A DNA stretch of 64,000 nucleotides. Origin: Paenibacillus sp. R14(2021). Lineage in GTDB: Bacteria > Bacillota > Bacilli > Paenibacillales > Paenibacillaceae. Position numbers and translations under genes: made by a program. The stretch covers positions 558,001 to 622,000 of the forward strand of contig NZ_CP080269.1 of the NCBI RefSeq assembly GCF_019431355.1, written 5' to 3'. The notes beneath the pieces are model-generated. The model was given only the letters and a program-made list of their open reading frames with translations, ran no database searches and was not told the origin of the DNA. Shown here piece after piece: positions 52,156-61,510 of the stretch. The number at the start of each line of letters is the position of its first letter. Position 1 is the first letter of the stretch.

Positions 52156-52164
52156 TCCTAAATG

Positions 52165-52200
52165 ATGGAATCCAGGAAATGAACCTGGATTCCATTTTTA
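52165..52200 (+). terminator. Terminator of the DoxX-SDR operon
   Basis: ATGGAATCCAGG and CCTGGATTCCAT form a perfect 12-bp stem, 7-nt loop, followed by TTTTTA. Confidence 0.88.
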
Positions 52201-52235
52201 ACATTCGGCGCTGGCCCGCGTTATTCAATTTAAGG

Positions 52236-52264
52236 TTGACAGAAATTAATCCTATAATTATATT
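52236..52264 (+). promoter_or_regulatory. SigA promoter of the luciferase-like gene
   Basis: TTGACA-17-TATATT matches the consensus closely and lies about 46 bp before the start codon, in an AT-rich stretch. Confidence 0.75.
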
Positions 52265-52309
52265 ATTTAATAATAGTTTATTTACGATGTGCTATAGGGG
52301 GAAACGAAC

Positions 52310-53347
52310 GTGGAAATCGGTGTAGATTCATTTATCGAAACAACGCCTGATGTGCAAACAGGCAAGACGATCAGTCATGCGGAACGTATACGTGAGGTCG
52401 TAGAGGAAATCGCCCTTGCCGATCAGGTCGGGCTCGATATATTCGGAGTTGGTGAGCATCATCGCAAGGAATTCGGGGATTCAGCGACCACCATTGTGCT
52501 GGCGGCGGGAGCGGCATTGACCAAAAAAATACGTTTAACGAGTTCAGTAACGGTGCTTTCGGCTGCTGATCCTGTACGCGTGTTTCAGGAATTTGCTACG
52601 CTAGACGGGATTTCAAATGGGCGTGCGGAGATGATCGTGGGCCGTGGCTCCATGGTCGACGCGTTCCCGTTGTTTGGCTATGATTTGAATGACTACGACG
52701 AGCTATTCGAAGAGAAGCTTGAACTGCTCTTGAAATTAAGAGAATCCGAGATCGTAACCTGGAAAGGCGGCCATCGACCGGCCTTTACGAATCTCGGCGT
52801 ATATCCGCGTCCGGTTCAGACTCCCATACCTGTCTGGATCGGCAGCGGGGGAAATCAAGCTTCGGCGGTTCGCGCCGGCGTACTGGGATTGCCCCTTGTT
52901 TTGGCGATTATCGGAGGGAGTCCGCTGCAGTTCGCTCCGATCGTGAAGCTTTATAAGAAAGCCGCGGCCCGTGCAGGTCATGATGAATCCAAACTTAAAG
53001 TAGCTGTACATTCACTGGGATTTGTTGCGGAGACGAATTCGCTTGCAGTCGACAGGTATTTCCCGCCTACTCAGGCATCGTTTAATTTATTCGGCAAAGA
53101 GCGCGGTTGGGGAGAATATACCCGTTCGTACTTTGATGCTTCACGGAACTTAGAAGGCTCACTCTACGTAGGCGATCCCGAAACGGTAGCCAACAAAATT
53201 TTGTTCATGCGCGAACATCTAGGCTTCTCGCGGTTCTTCCTGCATTTACCTGTAGGCACTATGCCGCATCATGAAGTGCTGAAAGCTATCGAGCTATTGG
53301 GAACCGAAGTCGCACCGCGCGTTCGAGAAGCGGTGGCTGCGAAATAA
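52310..53347 (+). CDS. Luciferase-like (LLM class) flavin-dependent oxidoreductase
   Basis: This 345-aa protein has LLM-class features: ALADQVGLDIFGVGEHH (about residues 32-48), SVTVLSAADPVRVFQEFATLDGISNGRAEMIVGRGS and PIPVWIGSGG. Family members use reduced FMN and oxygen to oxidise or cleave small organic molecules. GGGGGAAACGAAC precedes the GTG start at 52310. It is monocistronic, with a SigA promoter and a long hairpin. Substrate unknown. Confidence 0.9.
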   Translation: MEIGVDSFIETTPDVQTGKTISHAERIREVVEEIALADQVGLDIFGVGEHHRKEFGDSATTIVLAAGAALTKKIRLTSSVTVLSAADPVRVFQEFATLDGISNGRAEMIVGRGSMVDAFPLFGYDLNDYDELFEEKLELLLKLRESEIVTWKGGHRPAFTNLGVYPRPVQTPIPVWIGSGGNQASAVRAGVLGLPLVLAIIGGSPLQFAPIVKLYKKAAARAGHDESKLKVAVHSLGFVAETNSLAVDRYFPPTQASFNLFGKERGWGEYTRSYFDASRNLEGSLYVGDPETVANKILFMREHLGFSRFFLHLPVGTMPHHEVLKAIELLGTEVAPRVREAVAAK

Positions 53348-53367
53348 GCATAGAAGGCATAATTAAA

Positions 53368-53412
53368 TGGGATCAAGTATCTTGTCCGCTGATGGCGGAC
53401 AAGCACTTGATC
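53368..53412. terminator. Bidirectional terminator
   Basis: GGGATCAAGT and CTTGTCCGC pair with GCGGACAAG and ACTTGATCCC around TGATG, giving a 19-bp stem with one internal mismatch. It serves the LLM gene and the convergent glucosidase gene. Confidence 0.8.
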
Positions 53413-53430
53413 CCAATTTCAGTTACGGCA

Positions 53431-54777
53431 TTAAACCTCGAGTCCGTTGCGAACTGCCAGCTGGTTGTACCAGTAATAGCTCGCCTTGGGCGTACGTTCA
53501 AGCGTTTGGAAATTCACGTCGATCAGCCCGAATGGCTTCGAGTAGCCGAATGCCCATTCAAAGTTGTCCATAAGCGACCACACCATATAGCCTTTCAGAT
53601 TAACGCCGGACTCCAGCGCGCGATGCAGGGCAAGGATGTGCTTATGCAGGAAGCTGATCCGGTTCGCGTCGTTCACTTCGCCGTTTACGTTCTTCGCTTC
53701 ATAGCATGCGCCGTTCTCGGTAATATAGATCGGCAGCGCGCCGTATTCCGACGTCATCCACGTCAATACGTTATAGAAGCCTTCCGGATAAATGTTCCAG
53801 TCGAAATCCGTTTTCTCAAAGCCGGAGCGTATATCCAAGCTGTCGTACAGATCGCCCGCACCCGGGTTATATTTCACGAGCGTGCCCGTGTAGTAGTTAA
53901 TGCCCAGGAAATCGATCGGCCGACTGATGATTTCCATGTCGCCCGGTTGGATTTTGACCGTGTAGCCTTTGTCCGCATACCAGCGCTTTACATGTTCCGG
54001 ATAAGTGCCTTTCAATACCGGAGACAAGAACCATTCGTTAAACGCGCCGTTCCGAAGCGCCGCTGTTCGCACATCGTCCGGATGCGAGCTGTAAGGCTCG
54101 TTCCACTCCGTGTTCGGCGCATAGCCGATCTCGCCGACAATGCCGAGCTCTCTGAAGCGCTCAACCGTCTTGCCGTGAGCAACAAGGATATGGTGAGCCA
54201 CATCCAGCGCAGCCTGCAGGTCTTGCTTGCCCGGCGCATGAGCACCGATGTAGTTAGAGAGAATGGAGATACACCATGGCTCATTCAGCGTCAGCCATTT
54301 CTTCACTTTGCCGTTCAAACGCTGGAAAACGGTTTCGGCGTACGTAACGAAGGCATCAATCGTCGCGCGGTTTTCCCAGCCGCCCTGATCCTGCAGCGCT
54401 TGCGGTAGATCCCAGTGGTATAAAGTCAAGAATGGCTCAATGCCGTTCGCCAGTAATTTATCCACCAGCTCTTCATAGTAATCCAAGCCCACTGGATTCA
54501 CTTCGCCCGCGCCTTGCGGAATGACTCGAGGCCAAGCGATCGAGAAGCGGTACATCTTCACGCCCAGCTCTTTCAGCAGTCGGACATCATCATCAACGCG
54601 ATGGTAGCTGTCGCAAGCAATGTCGCCTGTATCGCCGTTCAACACTTTCCCCGGCGTCTTGGAGAATGTATCCCAAATACTAGGGGCGCGGCCATCCTCG
54701 TCGAACGCGCCTTCAATCTGGTAAGCAGCCGTGGCTGTACCCCACTGGAAATCGTCTGGAAATTTCACAAAAGTCAA
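53431..54777 (-). CDS. GH1 beta-glucosidase
   Basis: This 448-aa glycoside hydrolase family 1 enzyme has FQWGTATAAYQIEGA at the start, the acid/base Glu in LTLNEPW (about residue 162) and the nucleophile Glu in YITENGA (about residue 350). It should hydrolyse beta-glucosides such as cellobiose in the cytoplasm. A TTG start at 54777 is preferred because GGAGGG lies 7 nt upstream; an ATG at 54795 overlaps that site. No PTS or ABC gene is adjacent. An AT-rich stretch with TATAAT lies upstream. Confidence 0.93.
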   Translation of the reverse strand: MTFVKFPDDFQWGTATAAYQIEGAFDEDGRAPSIWDTFSKTPGKVLNGDTGDIACDSYHRVDDDVRLLKELGVKMYRFSIAWPRVIPQGAGEVNPVGLDYYEELVDKLLANGIEPFLTLYHWDLPQALQDQGGWENRATIDAFVTYAETVFQRLNGKVKKWLTLNEPWCISILSNYIGAHAPGKQDLQAALDVAHHILVAHGKTVERFRELGIVGEIGYAPNTEWNEPYSSHPDDVRTAALRNGAFNEWFLSPVLKGTYPEHVKRWYADKGYTVKIQPGDMEIISRPIDFLGINYYTGTLVKYNPGAGDLYDSLDIRSGFEKTDFDWNIYPEGFYNVLTWMTSEYGALPIYITENGACYEAKNVNGEVNDANRISFLHKHILALHRALESGVNLKGYMVWSLMDNFEWAFGYSKPFGLIDVNFQTLERTPKASYYWYNQLAVRNGLEV

Positions 54778-55002
54778 AACAGTTCCCTCCAGCATTCATC
54801 TTCTTTAACCATAGACAGCCTTATTATATAAATAAATAACTGTTGCTGCTACGCGGGGATTCTACTTTTTAGGTTAATTAATTTAAGGTTTTGGCGCATG
54901 CTTTATTCATTCGAATACACGCTCGCTTGAGGCTCGCATGGCTGCGATTACTTGACATCTGACATCGGCTCGTACTAATGTTAGTGGCAAGAGGTGGAGT
55001 AC

Positions 55003-55566
55003 ATGAGCAAGAAACAGGACATTATGGCTGCTACGCTCGACTTGATTCATGAAGAGGGGCTGCAGTCGGTTACGTTCTCCAAGTTATTTAAACGAGCAAA
55101 CGTAGGGTCCGGTACGCTGTATAATTATTTTGCCAATAAAGAAGAGCTCGTTAATGCTGTCTACAAGGATGCGCGGATGCTTATGGGGGAATATCTCTTG
55201 CAGGGTTACGATCCTGAAGCGAGCCTGTATGAGCGCTTTAAGTGCCTTCAGTTAAATCGACTGCGATTTGGCATCCATCATCCTAAAGAGTATCTGTTTA
55301 TCGACAGCTATTCGTTCTCGCCATATATATCACCAGAGCTGCGTAGTATGGACGATGCGCACAATTCCCGAGAAGTCGTGCTTTCCGTCATTATTGAAGG
55401 CCAGAAGCAGGGGATTATCAAAGAAATGGATTCTCATCTATGCCATCAGCTCATACACGGCATTATTACTTCGATACTGAAAGGCTATTATGTACAGAAA
55501 TACCCGCTGAACGATATTCAGATTCAACAAATGCTGGAGGCCTCGTGGAAAGCGGTCCTCGTCTAA
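55003..55566 (+). CDS. TetR-family transcriptional regulator
   Basis: This 187-aa TetR protein has VTFSKLFKRANVGSGTLYNYFANKEEL as its helix-turn-helix (about residues 23-49) and a helical ligand domain. ATG 55003 follows GAGGTGG. TTGACA at 54952 is a candidate -35. It is followed by a hairpin terminator and then by the SDR-MFS-aldehyde dehydrogenase group, for which it is one candidate regulator; the TetR at 27341 is the other. Confidence 0.88.
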   Translation: MSKKQDIMAATLDLIHEEGLQSVTFSKLFKRANVGSGTLYNYFANKEELVNAVYKDARMLMGEYLLQGYDPEASLYERFKCLQLNRLRFGIHHPKEYLFIDSYSFSPYISPELRSMDDAHNSREVVLSVIIEGQKQGIIKEMDSHLCHQLIHGIITSILKGYYVQKYPLNDIQIQQMLEASWKAVLV

Positions 55567-55567
55567 T

Positions 55568-55611
55568 AACAGCCCTTTTGACCGGCAGCGGTCTGAGCGG
55601 GCTGTTTTTTT
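55568..55611 (+). terminator. Terminator of the tetR gene
   Basis: AACAGCCC and GGGCTGTT enclose an inner GACCG-GCAG-CGGTC helix, followed by T7. Past it, 55612-55687 shows no gene or clear signal. Confidence 0.8.
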
Positions 55612-55687
55612 GTGGATTTCTCTTGTAAGCTTCGGTTCAAATTTAGAATATTAATTCCGAAACCGTTCAAACAATCGATTTAAGGAT

Positions 55688-55701
55688 GGAATGAATTTTC
55701 C
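55688..55701. promoter_or_regulatory. GGAAnnnnnnTTCC element, upstream copy
   Basis: GGAATGAATTTTCC fits the outer pattern of the two operators further down and of the operators near 27.3 and 27.9 kb. It is far from the promoter, so its role is uncertain. Confidence 0.35.
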
Positions 55702-55827
55702 GGTATATATCAGTTTTAACGCAAAAACCCCGTATGCTTCTTGCTTGTTCCACACGAACTATGGTGCTCTGAACAGAAATATCAAAGCACATGTCTGAAT
55801 TAATACATGTATTGGATAAATCTTCAT

Positions 55828-55841
55828 GGAATATTCATTCC
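55828..55841. promoter_or_regulatory. TetR-type operator upstream of the -35
   Basis: GGAATATTCATTCC is a near-perfect palindrome and differs from the operator at 27929 at two central bases. It ends 9 bp before the -35. Confidence 0.6.
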
Positions 55842-55850
55842 GAAAATCCA

Positions 55851-55899
55851 TTGACGTAGTTCAACCAAAGAGCTATACTCACTATGGAACAAACATTCC
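55851..55899 (+). promoter_or_regulatory. SigA promoter with downstream operator
   Basis: TTGACG-17-TATACT (55851-55879) is followed by GGAACAAACATTCC (55886-55899), which covers the expected start point. With the operator at 55828 the promoter is bracketed, a typical repression layout. Confidence 0.65.
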
Positions 55900-55925
55900 A
55901 AACATTTTCGAGGAGGTCATGATAC

Positions 55926-56807
55926 ATGTCTAAAGTATGGCTCATCACAGGAAGTTCCCGAGGGTTTGGCCGCAGTCTTGCAGAAGCGGTGTTGGCTAAA
56001 GGAGATCAACTCGTCGCAACGGCCCGCAAAACCGAACAGCTTGCCGATCTCGAAGAGCGCTACGGCAGCCAAGTCCGCCTCGTACAACTGGACGTCAATC
56101 GATACGAGCAGGCGGAAGCAGCCATCCAAGCCGCTTTCGAAACATTTGGACGGTTAGATGTCCTTGTGAATAATGCAGGTTATGGCAATGTCTCTTCTAT
56201 CGAAGAAACGTCAATGGACGACTTCCGCGCTCAAGTGGAAACAAACCTATGGGGCGTCATAAACGTCACGAAAGCTGCGCTGCCATTGCTGAGAGAGCAG
56301 GGTCATGGTCATATCGTACAATTCTCTTCCATCGGCGGCCGGACCGGCGCACCGGGTCTTGCTCCATATCAAGCGGCCAAATGGGCCGTGGAAGGCTTCT
56401 CCGAGGTACTGTCCAAAGAAGTCAGCCCGCTAGGGTTAAAGGTCACATTGATTGAACCGGGCGGTTTCCGTACCGATTGGGCAGGCTCCTCCATGCAGCA
56501 TATTGAGCCGAGCGACGCGTACAAGGATACGGTCGGCGGCTTGCTGAAGCATCTGCGCGATGTTACCGGCAAGGAGAATGGCGATCCAAGCAAAGCCGCT
56601 CAAGCGATCATCGCGATCGTCAATGAGGATAACCCGCCGCTTCGTTTGCTGCTCGGAAGCGATGCGGTCGCGATCGCAAACGCGGTTGATACAGGGAAAT
56701 TGGCGGAAACGAAACGTTGGGCGAAGCTCAGCATCTCAACGGACTTCGAAGCGAAAGCATTGGATCCGGAAGTAACGCGCATGTATGACGAGTTTGAGGA
56801 CGAGTAA
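55926..56807 (+). CDS. Short-chain dehydrogenase/reductase (oxidoreductase)
   Basis: This 293-aa SDR has TGSSRGFGRSLAEA (about residues 8-21), NNAGYGN, the catalytic Ser in FSSIGG and Tyr-Lys in YQAAKWAVEGF, and an extended C-terminus typical of the group that includes retinol-dehydrogenase-like SDRs. GAGGAGG precedes ATG 55926. It heads a group with a broken MFS gene and an aldehyde dehydrogenase. The promoter is flanked by two GGAAnnnnnnTTCC operators. Confidence 0.9.
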   Translation: MSKVWLITGSSRGFGRSLAEAVLAKGDQLVATARKTEQLADLEERYGSQVRLVQLDVNRYEQAEAAIQAAFETFGRLDVLVNNAGYGNVSSIEETSMDDFRAQVETNLWGVINVTKAALPLLREQGHGHIVQFSSIGGRTGAPGLAPYQAAKWAVEGFSEVLSKEVSPLGLKVTLIEPGGFRTDWAGSSMQHIEPSDAYKDTVGGLLKHLRDVTGKENGDPSKAAQAIIAIVNEDNPPLRLLLGSDAVAIANAVDTGKLAETKRWAKLSISTDFEAKALDPEVTRMYDEFEDE

Positions 56808-56881
56808 GCAGGAGCCGCAAGTGCGTGAACGCGGCCTAATGGGTTAACCGCTTCAACCAAACGCAGAAAGAAGGTGCATCA

Positions 56882-58046
56882 TTGCAAATAACCGCGAGAA
56901 TTTCGTTATTATCGATGGCTGTTGTTACTACCTTCGGAACGATGATGGCCGCGCCGGCAGTTAAGCTGCTGACCGTGGCTTTCCCGGATACGAACGCGCT
57001 GCTCGTGCAGTGGGTTGTAACGATGTCATCCTTGTTTATCTTGCCGACGTTATTCATGGCAGGCAGGCTCGGCAGGCGATTTAACCGCAAATCCATCTTA
57101 ATTGCAGGCTTACTCATGTACATCGTTGGGTGCGTCGGCCGGCATTCATGCATTCGTTTGACATGATTTTAGTCTTCAGGGCGATCTTGGGCTTAAGCAT
57201 TGGCCTGATCTCGCCAACGTTCAACACGCTCATTGCGGAGAATTTCCAGGGCAATGAAAGATCGCGGATGAACGGCTTGCAGACCTCAATCAATGGGATC
57301 GGCGGAGCGATTTTCCTTTCTATCGGCGGATTTATCGCATCGCTGGGGTGGAGAGACGTATTTCTAACGTATCTCTATGCTGTTGTATTATTCATTATGG
57401 TGCTCGTATTTCTTCCTAAATTTCCGCCTGCTCAGGCTAATCAAGGCGCTAAAGCAGCCGTTAAGCTGTCGAAGTTCTTCTATTCCGTAGCGATAGCAGG
57501 GGGACTGCATGCGATGCTGTTTACGCTGATCCAACGAATCTTTCTTTATTTCTGGCCAATAACGGGATCGGCAGTGTCACATCTGTAGGTTACTTGACCG
57601 CATTCGCTCTACTTGGTGTTTTCGCAGGCGGTCTTGCTGCGCGACTTAGCGGCGCATTAGGGAAGCGTCTTGTCCCGTTGAATTTAGGGGTGATGGCCGG
57701 CGGATTCCTGATGATCGGATCGGCGCACACGGTATGGACGGTCGCGCTGTCGGTATTCTTGATCGGCCTAGCGGAGGGAATGCTGTTCCCGCTGTCCTTC
57801 ATTAAGACGGCGGAGGTTGTGCCTAAGCTCGGCTTGACTACGGGCATTTCCTTACTGCTGGCATGCGTGTATGCTTGCCAATTCCTCAGCCCTTTGTTCG
57901 TAAGAGGGATCGAGCTGCTGCTTCACACGAATTCAGTCCGCGGTGTGTTTATTGCCGTGTCAGCTGCCTTAGCCGTGACGACCGTCATTTACTTGCCGTT
58001 TGCCCGAAATCGCAAGCGAGCAGAAGAGCAGCCAGCCATTTCGTAA
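56882..58046 (+). pseudogene. MFS transporter, broken by two frameshifts
   Basis: Three consecutive reading frames together encode one 12-TM major facilitator of about 388 aa. The first (from a TTG at 56882 after GAAGGTG) ends its homology at YIVGCVG near 57141; the second continues AFMHSFDMILVFRAILGLSIGL and ends near 57530 at MLFTLI; the third continues PTNLSLFLANNGIGSVTSVGYLTAFALLGV to 58046. Each junction is repaired by adding one base (near 57141, and in the ATCC run at 57529-57532). The rest is well preserved, so either decay is recent or the sequence has errors here. Family role: drug/H+ antiport of the DHA1/DHA2 sort. Confidence 0.8.
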
Positions 58047-58082
58047 TCATCTAACAAAATAAATTTATAGGCGGTGTTTTGA

Positions 58083-59513
58083 TTGCGCAACTTAGAACAA
58101 GTTTATATAAACGGGAAATTTGTGACTCCTCAAGGTACAGATCGGCAGGAGCTGGTCAATCCCTCAACTAGAGAAGTTTTTGGAACGGTAACGCTAGGCA
58201 ACGAAGAAGATGCTAAGCTTGCCATTGCAGCAGCGAAAGCAGCATTCACATCGTTCACGAAGACTTCGGTGCAGGAACGCGCGGCAATGCTGCAGCGTCT
58301 TAACGACGCCATCCTGGATCGAACCGACGAGCTGGCCGAAGCCAATATCCTCGAGTATGGCGCACCCCGGATGGCGGCTGCGGGCAGGGTGAAGCTGGCT
58401 GCGGCGAACTTGATGGACAGCAAGGAAGCGCTGGAGCAGTTCGAATTTGTTCACTATATCGGCAAGGCGAAGGTCGTATCAGAGCCTGTCGGCGTGATAG
58501 CAATTATTACGCCTTGGAATGCAAGCTATTCTCAGATTACAGCGAAGCTGGGCGCGGCGATTGCGGCGGGATGTACGGTCGTCATTAAACCGAGCGAGCT
58601 GAGCGGGCTTCAAACCCAGCTGCTTACGGAATGCTTCCACGCAGCGGATATTCCTGCCGGCGTCATTAACGTCGTGAATGGTCTCGGTGCTACGGTAGGG
58701 GCTGAGCTGACTCGAAATCGGGATGTCGCGATGGTCAATTTCACAGGCTCGACGCGGGTCGGCAAAGAAATTCGCAGGTCGACGGTCGATTCCATGAAAC
58801 GCGTGACCTTGGAGTTAGGCGGCAAATCGCCGAATATCGTTCTCGACGATGCCGACTTTGCCAAGGCGATCCCTGCGGCCGTTAGATCGTGCTACATGAA
58901 TAATGGACAAGCCTGCGTAGCTGGTACCCGATTGTTCGTTCCGGAGCATCGGCTTGATGAGGTGAAGCTGCTTGCCCGTGAAACGGTTCTGTCGATGAAA
59001 GTCGGCCTGCCTTCCGAAGCGGATACGATGCTTGGTCCGATCGTAACCGAGAAGCAATATAATCAAGTGCAGCACTACATCAGAGCCGGCCTGCAAGAAG
59101 GCGCTGAGCTCGTCATCGGCGGGGAAGGACATCCTGAAGGACTGGAACAAGGGAACTTCGTCAAACCGACGGTATTCGCTAACGTTACGGAAGCGATGGC
59201 GATCGCGAAGGAAGAGATTTTCGGACCGGTGCTGTCGATTCTGACGTACCGAACGGAGGAAGAAGCCGTTGAAATGGCGAATAATACGGACTATGGCCTG
59301 GGTGCTTACATCAGCACATCGAACCTGAAGAAGGCTAACGATCTGGCGTCACGCATTCAAGCCGGCGTGATACTCATCAACGGCGCAGGGTTCGAAATGA
59401 AAGCCCCGTTCGGCGGATTCAAGCACTCCGGCATCGGCCGTGAATACGGTATCCACGGGCTGCAGGACTGCCTGGAAACGAAAACGATCACTGGTTTCGA
59501 TCTGCCGATGTAA
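58083..59513 (+). CDS. Aldehyde dehydrogenase family protein
   Basis: This 476-aa NAD(P)-dependent aldehyde dehydrogenase has PWNASYSQITAKLGAAIAAGC (cofactor region), FTGSTRVGKEI, the general-base Glu in TLELGGKSPN and the catalytic Cys in NNGQACVAGTRL, followed by EEIFGPVLS and PFGGFKHSGIGREYG. It should oxidise an aldehyde to the acid. The TTG start at 58083 follows AGGCGGTG. It lies 36 bp after the broken MFS gene and is probably in the same unit as the SDR, which could supply or share the aldehyde. Confidence 0.92.
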   Translation: MRNLEQVYINGKFVTPQGTDRQELVNPSTREVFGTVTLGNEEDAKLAIAAAKAAFTSFTKTSVQERAAMLQRLNDAILDRTDELAEANILEYGAPRMAAAGRVKLAAANLMDSKEALEQFEFVHYIGKAKVVSEPVGVIAIITPWNASYSQITAKLGAAIAAGCTVVIKPSELSGLQTQLLTECFHAADIPAGVINVVNGLGATVGAELTRNRDVAMVNFTGSTRVGKEIRRSTVDSMKRVTLELGGKSPNIVLDDADFAKAIPAAVRSCYMNNGQACVAGTRLFVPEHRLDEVKLLARETVLSMKVGLPSEADTMLGPIVTEKQYNQVQHYIRAGLQEGAELVIGGEGHPEGLEQGNFVKPTVFANVTEAMAIAKEEIFGPVLSILTYRTEEEAVEMANNTDYGLGAYISTSNLKKANDLASRIQAGVILINGAGFEMKAPFGGFKHSGIGREYGIHGLQDCLETKTITGFDLPM

Positions 59514-59543
59514 GAATAACTCCATCAGTAACAACGAAAACAC

Positions 59544-59578
59544 AGCGGCTGCCGGTTAGATTACGGCAGCCGTTATTT
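59544..59578 (+). terminator. Terminator of the aldehyde dehydrogenase gene
   Basis: CGGCTGCCG and CGGCAGCCG form a 9-bp stem with a 9-nt loop, followed by TTATTTG. Confidence 0.75.
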
Positions 59579-59692
59579 GTGTATATCGTGATGACATCAA
59601 GCTAAGGCTAAGCAGAACAGATGGGAACGGCAGGTTGCCTCCGATTACCGGAGCATGCTTAATTGACATCTGACGACGAAGGAGCTGCCTTT

Positions 59693-59962
59693 ATGACCCT
59701 CATCTCCATGAATAACCGCGTCTTAACCTTTATTAATGTGTTTACGGTTGATCCCAAGAATCAGGATCGGCTTTGTAGTCTCCATCGCAGTCTAGACGGG
59801 ACGAAGGTTACGATGTATGCGCAGTGGCGAAGCGAAGAAGATTACCAAGCGATGCGCGATGACCCTAAGCCGCTTCCGTATCTTAAGGAAGCATTGACGA
59901 TCGCGGCCTTTGAGCCGGGCATGTATGAAGTCGTCCGAACCTTTGAGCCTTCTAAGGAGTAG
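59693..59962 (+). CDS. ABM-type monooxygenase-like protein with internal deletion
   Basis: This 89-aa protein matches the antibiotic biosynthesis monooxygenase (ABM) family at both ends: FINVFTVDPKNQDRL and HRSLDGTKVTMYAQWRSEEDYQAM, ending in FEPGMYEVVRTF. In the usual family about 25 residues (a helix and the PGF strand) lie between RL and HRSLDG, and they are absent here without breaking the frame. The ferredoxin-like fold would lack one helix, so the protein may not be functional. AAGGAG precedes ATG 59693. Confidence 0.7.
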   Translation: MTLISMNNRVLTFINVFTVDPKNQDRLCSLHRSLDGTKVTMYAQWRSEEDYQAMRDDPKPLPYLKEALTIAAFEPGMYEVVRTFEPSKE

Positions 59963-59996
59963 AGAGGAGAGCAAGGGAGGCAATGGGGCGCAACGA

Positions 59997-60026
59997 CAAA
60001 AAAGAGAGGGCGCTGAGCGCCCTCTC
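59997..60026 (-). terminator. Terminator of the SLH-like protein gene
   Basis: GAGAGGGCGC-TGA-GCGCCCTCTC is a perfect 10-bp stem followed on the minus strand by T7. Confidence 0.85.
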
Positions 60027-60040
60027 CGAATTCGGAATGA

Positions 60041-61510
60041 TTACTGATTCGAGAATTTATTCAATACATCATGTACGCGGCTAACCATAGCGGCTGCATC
60101 TGCGCGCGTCACTCCGGCTAAAGGATTGAAGTTGCCGGCCGCGTCCAGATCCACGATCTTCAAGGCAAGTGCCGTCTGAATCGCGCCTTGGTGCAGCACG
60201 TTGATGGCATCGTTATCCTTGATTTCCGCAGGGATCAGATTGAGCATCGGCAGCTTGCCGCTCTTTTGAAGCGTATGAATGAGAAGGTACGTGAACGATT
60301 CACGAGTTACGCTTGCATTCGGATCGATCTTAATTTGCAGGTTAGATCCTACGGCTTGCTTGATGAACTGTACAGCCTGTTCTGCCGTAATCATCTCATT
60401 CTCACCAGCCGGGGCCGGGTGAGCTTTAACATAAGCAACGGCTTGGTTCACGATCTCCGTAGCATCAGCACGAGTAATGCCTGCAGTCGGATTAAAGTTA
60501 CCGGCTTGATCCAATTTCACGAAACCAAGAACAAGCGCTGTCTGAATCGCGCCTTGGTTCAGGACGTTGATGGAATCATTATCGTTGATCGCGGCAGGGT
60601 TTACTTTCACCCTTGGCAGCTGGCCGCTTGTTTGAAGCGTATTAACGAGCAGGGATGTGAATGACTCACGAGTTACGATCGCGTTCGGATCAATCTTGAT
60701 TTGCAGGTTCGCACGAGGGCCAACCGCTTGCTTGATCAATTGTACGGCTTCTTCACCCGTAATCGTCTCGTTATCGCCAACTGGAGCCGGGTGAGCCTTC
60801 AAATAAGCAACGGCTTGGTTGACGATCTCCGTCGCATCGGCACGAGTAATGCCAGCAGTCGGATTAAAGTTACCGGCTTGGTCCAATTTCACGAAGCCGA
60901 GAACAAGCGCCGTCTGAATCGCGCCTTGGTTCAGGACGTTAATGGAATCGTTATCGTTGATCGCGGCAGGGTTTACTTTCACTCTTGGCAGTTGACCGCT
61001 TGTTTGAAGCGTATTAATGAGCAGGGACGTGAACGACTCACGAGTTACGATCGCGTTCGGATCAATCTTGATCTGCAGGTTCGCACGCGGACCAACAGCT
61101 TGCTTGATTAATTGTACAGCTTCTTCACCCGTAATCGTCTCGTTATCGTCAACTGGAGCGTGATGTGCTTTCAAGTAAGCAATCGCTTGGTTCGCGATCT
61201 CCGTTGCATCAGCACGGGTAAGACCAGCAGTCGGGTTAAAGTTGCCCGCTTGATCCAATTTCACGAAGCCAAGGGCGAGTGCTGTCTGAATGGCGCCTTG
61301 GTTCAGGACATTAATGGAATTGTTATCCTTAATATCCGCCGGGATCAGATTGAGCCTCGGCAGTTGACCGCTTGTTTGAAGGGCATTAACGAGCAGGGAC
61401 GTGAACGACTCGCGAGTTACGATGGCGTTCGGATCAATCTTGATTTGCAGGTTCGCACGAGGGCCAACGACTTTCTTGATCAATTGTACCGCTTCTTGTC
61501 CCGTAATCAT
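60041..61510 (-). repeat. Four tandem 372-bp coding repeats
   Basis: The phrase AATC-(G/A)-TCTC recurs near 60389, 60761, 61133 and 61505, exactly 372 bp apart. Copies 2 and 3 (61137 to about 60393) are nearly identical at the protein level; the first and last copies have diverged, and the last is two codons shorter after AVG. Confidence 0.9.

Noticed and set aside
54952-59673. Shared 12-mer TTGACATCTGAC at 54952 and 59664
   Set aside because: Only one exact pair was seen, the surroundings differ, and the second copy has no matching -10; chance similarity around a -35-like hexamer is enough to explain it.
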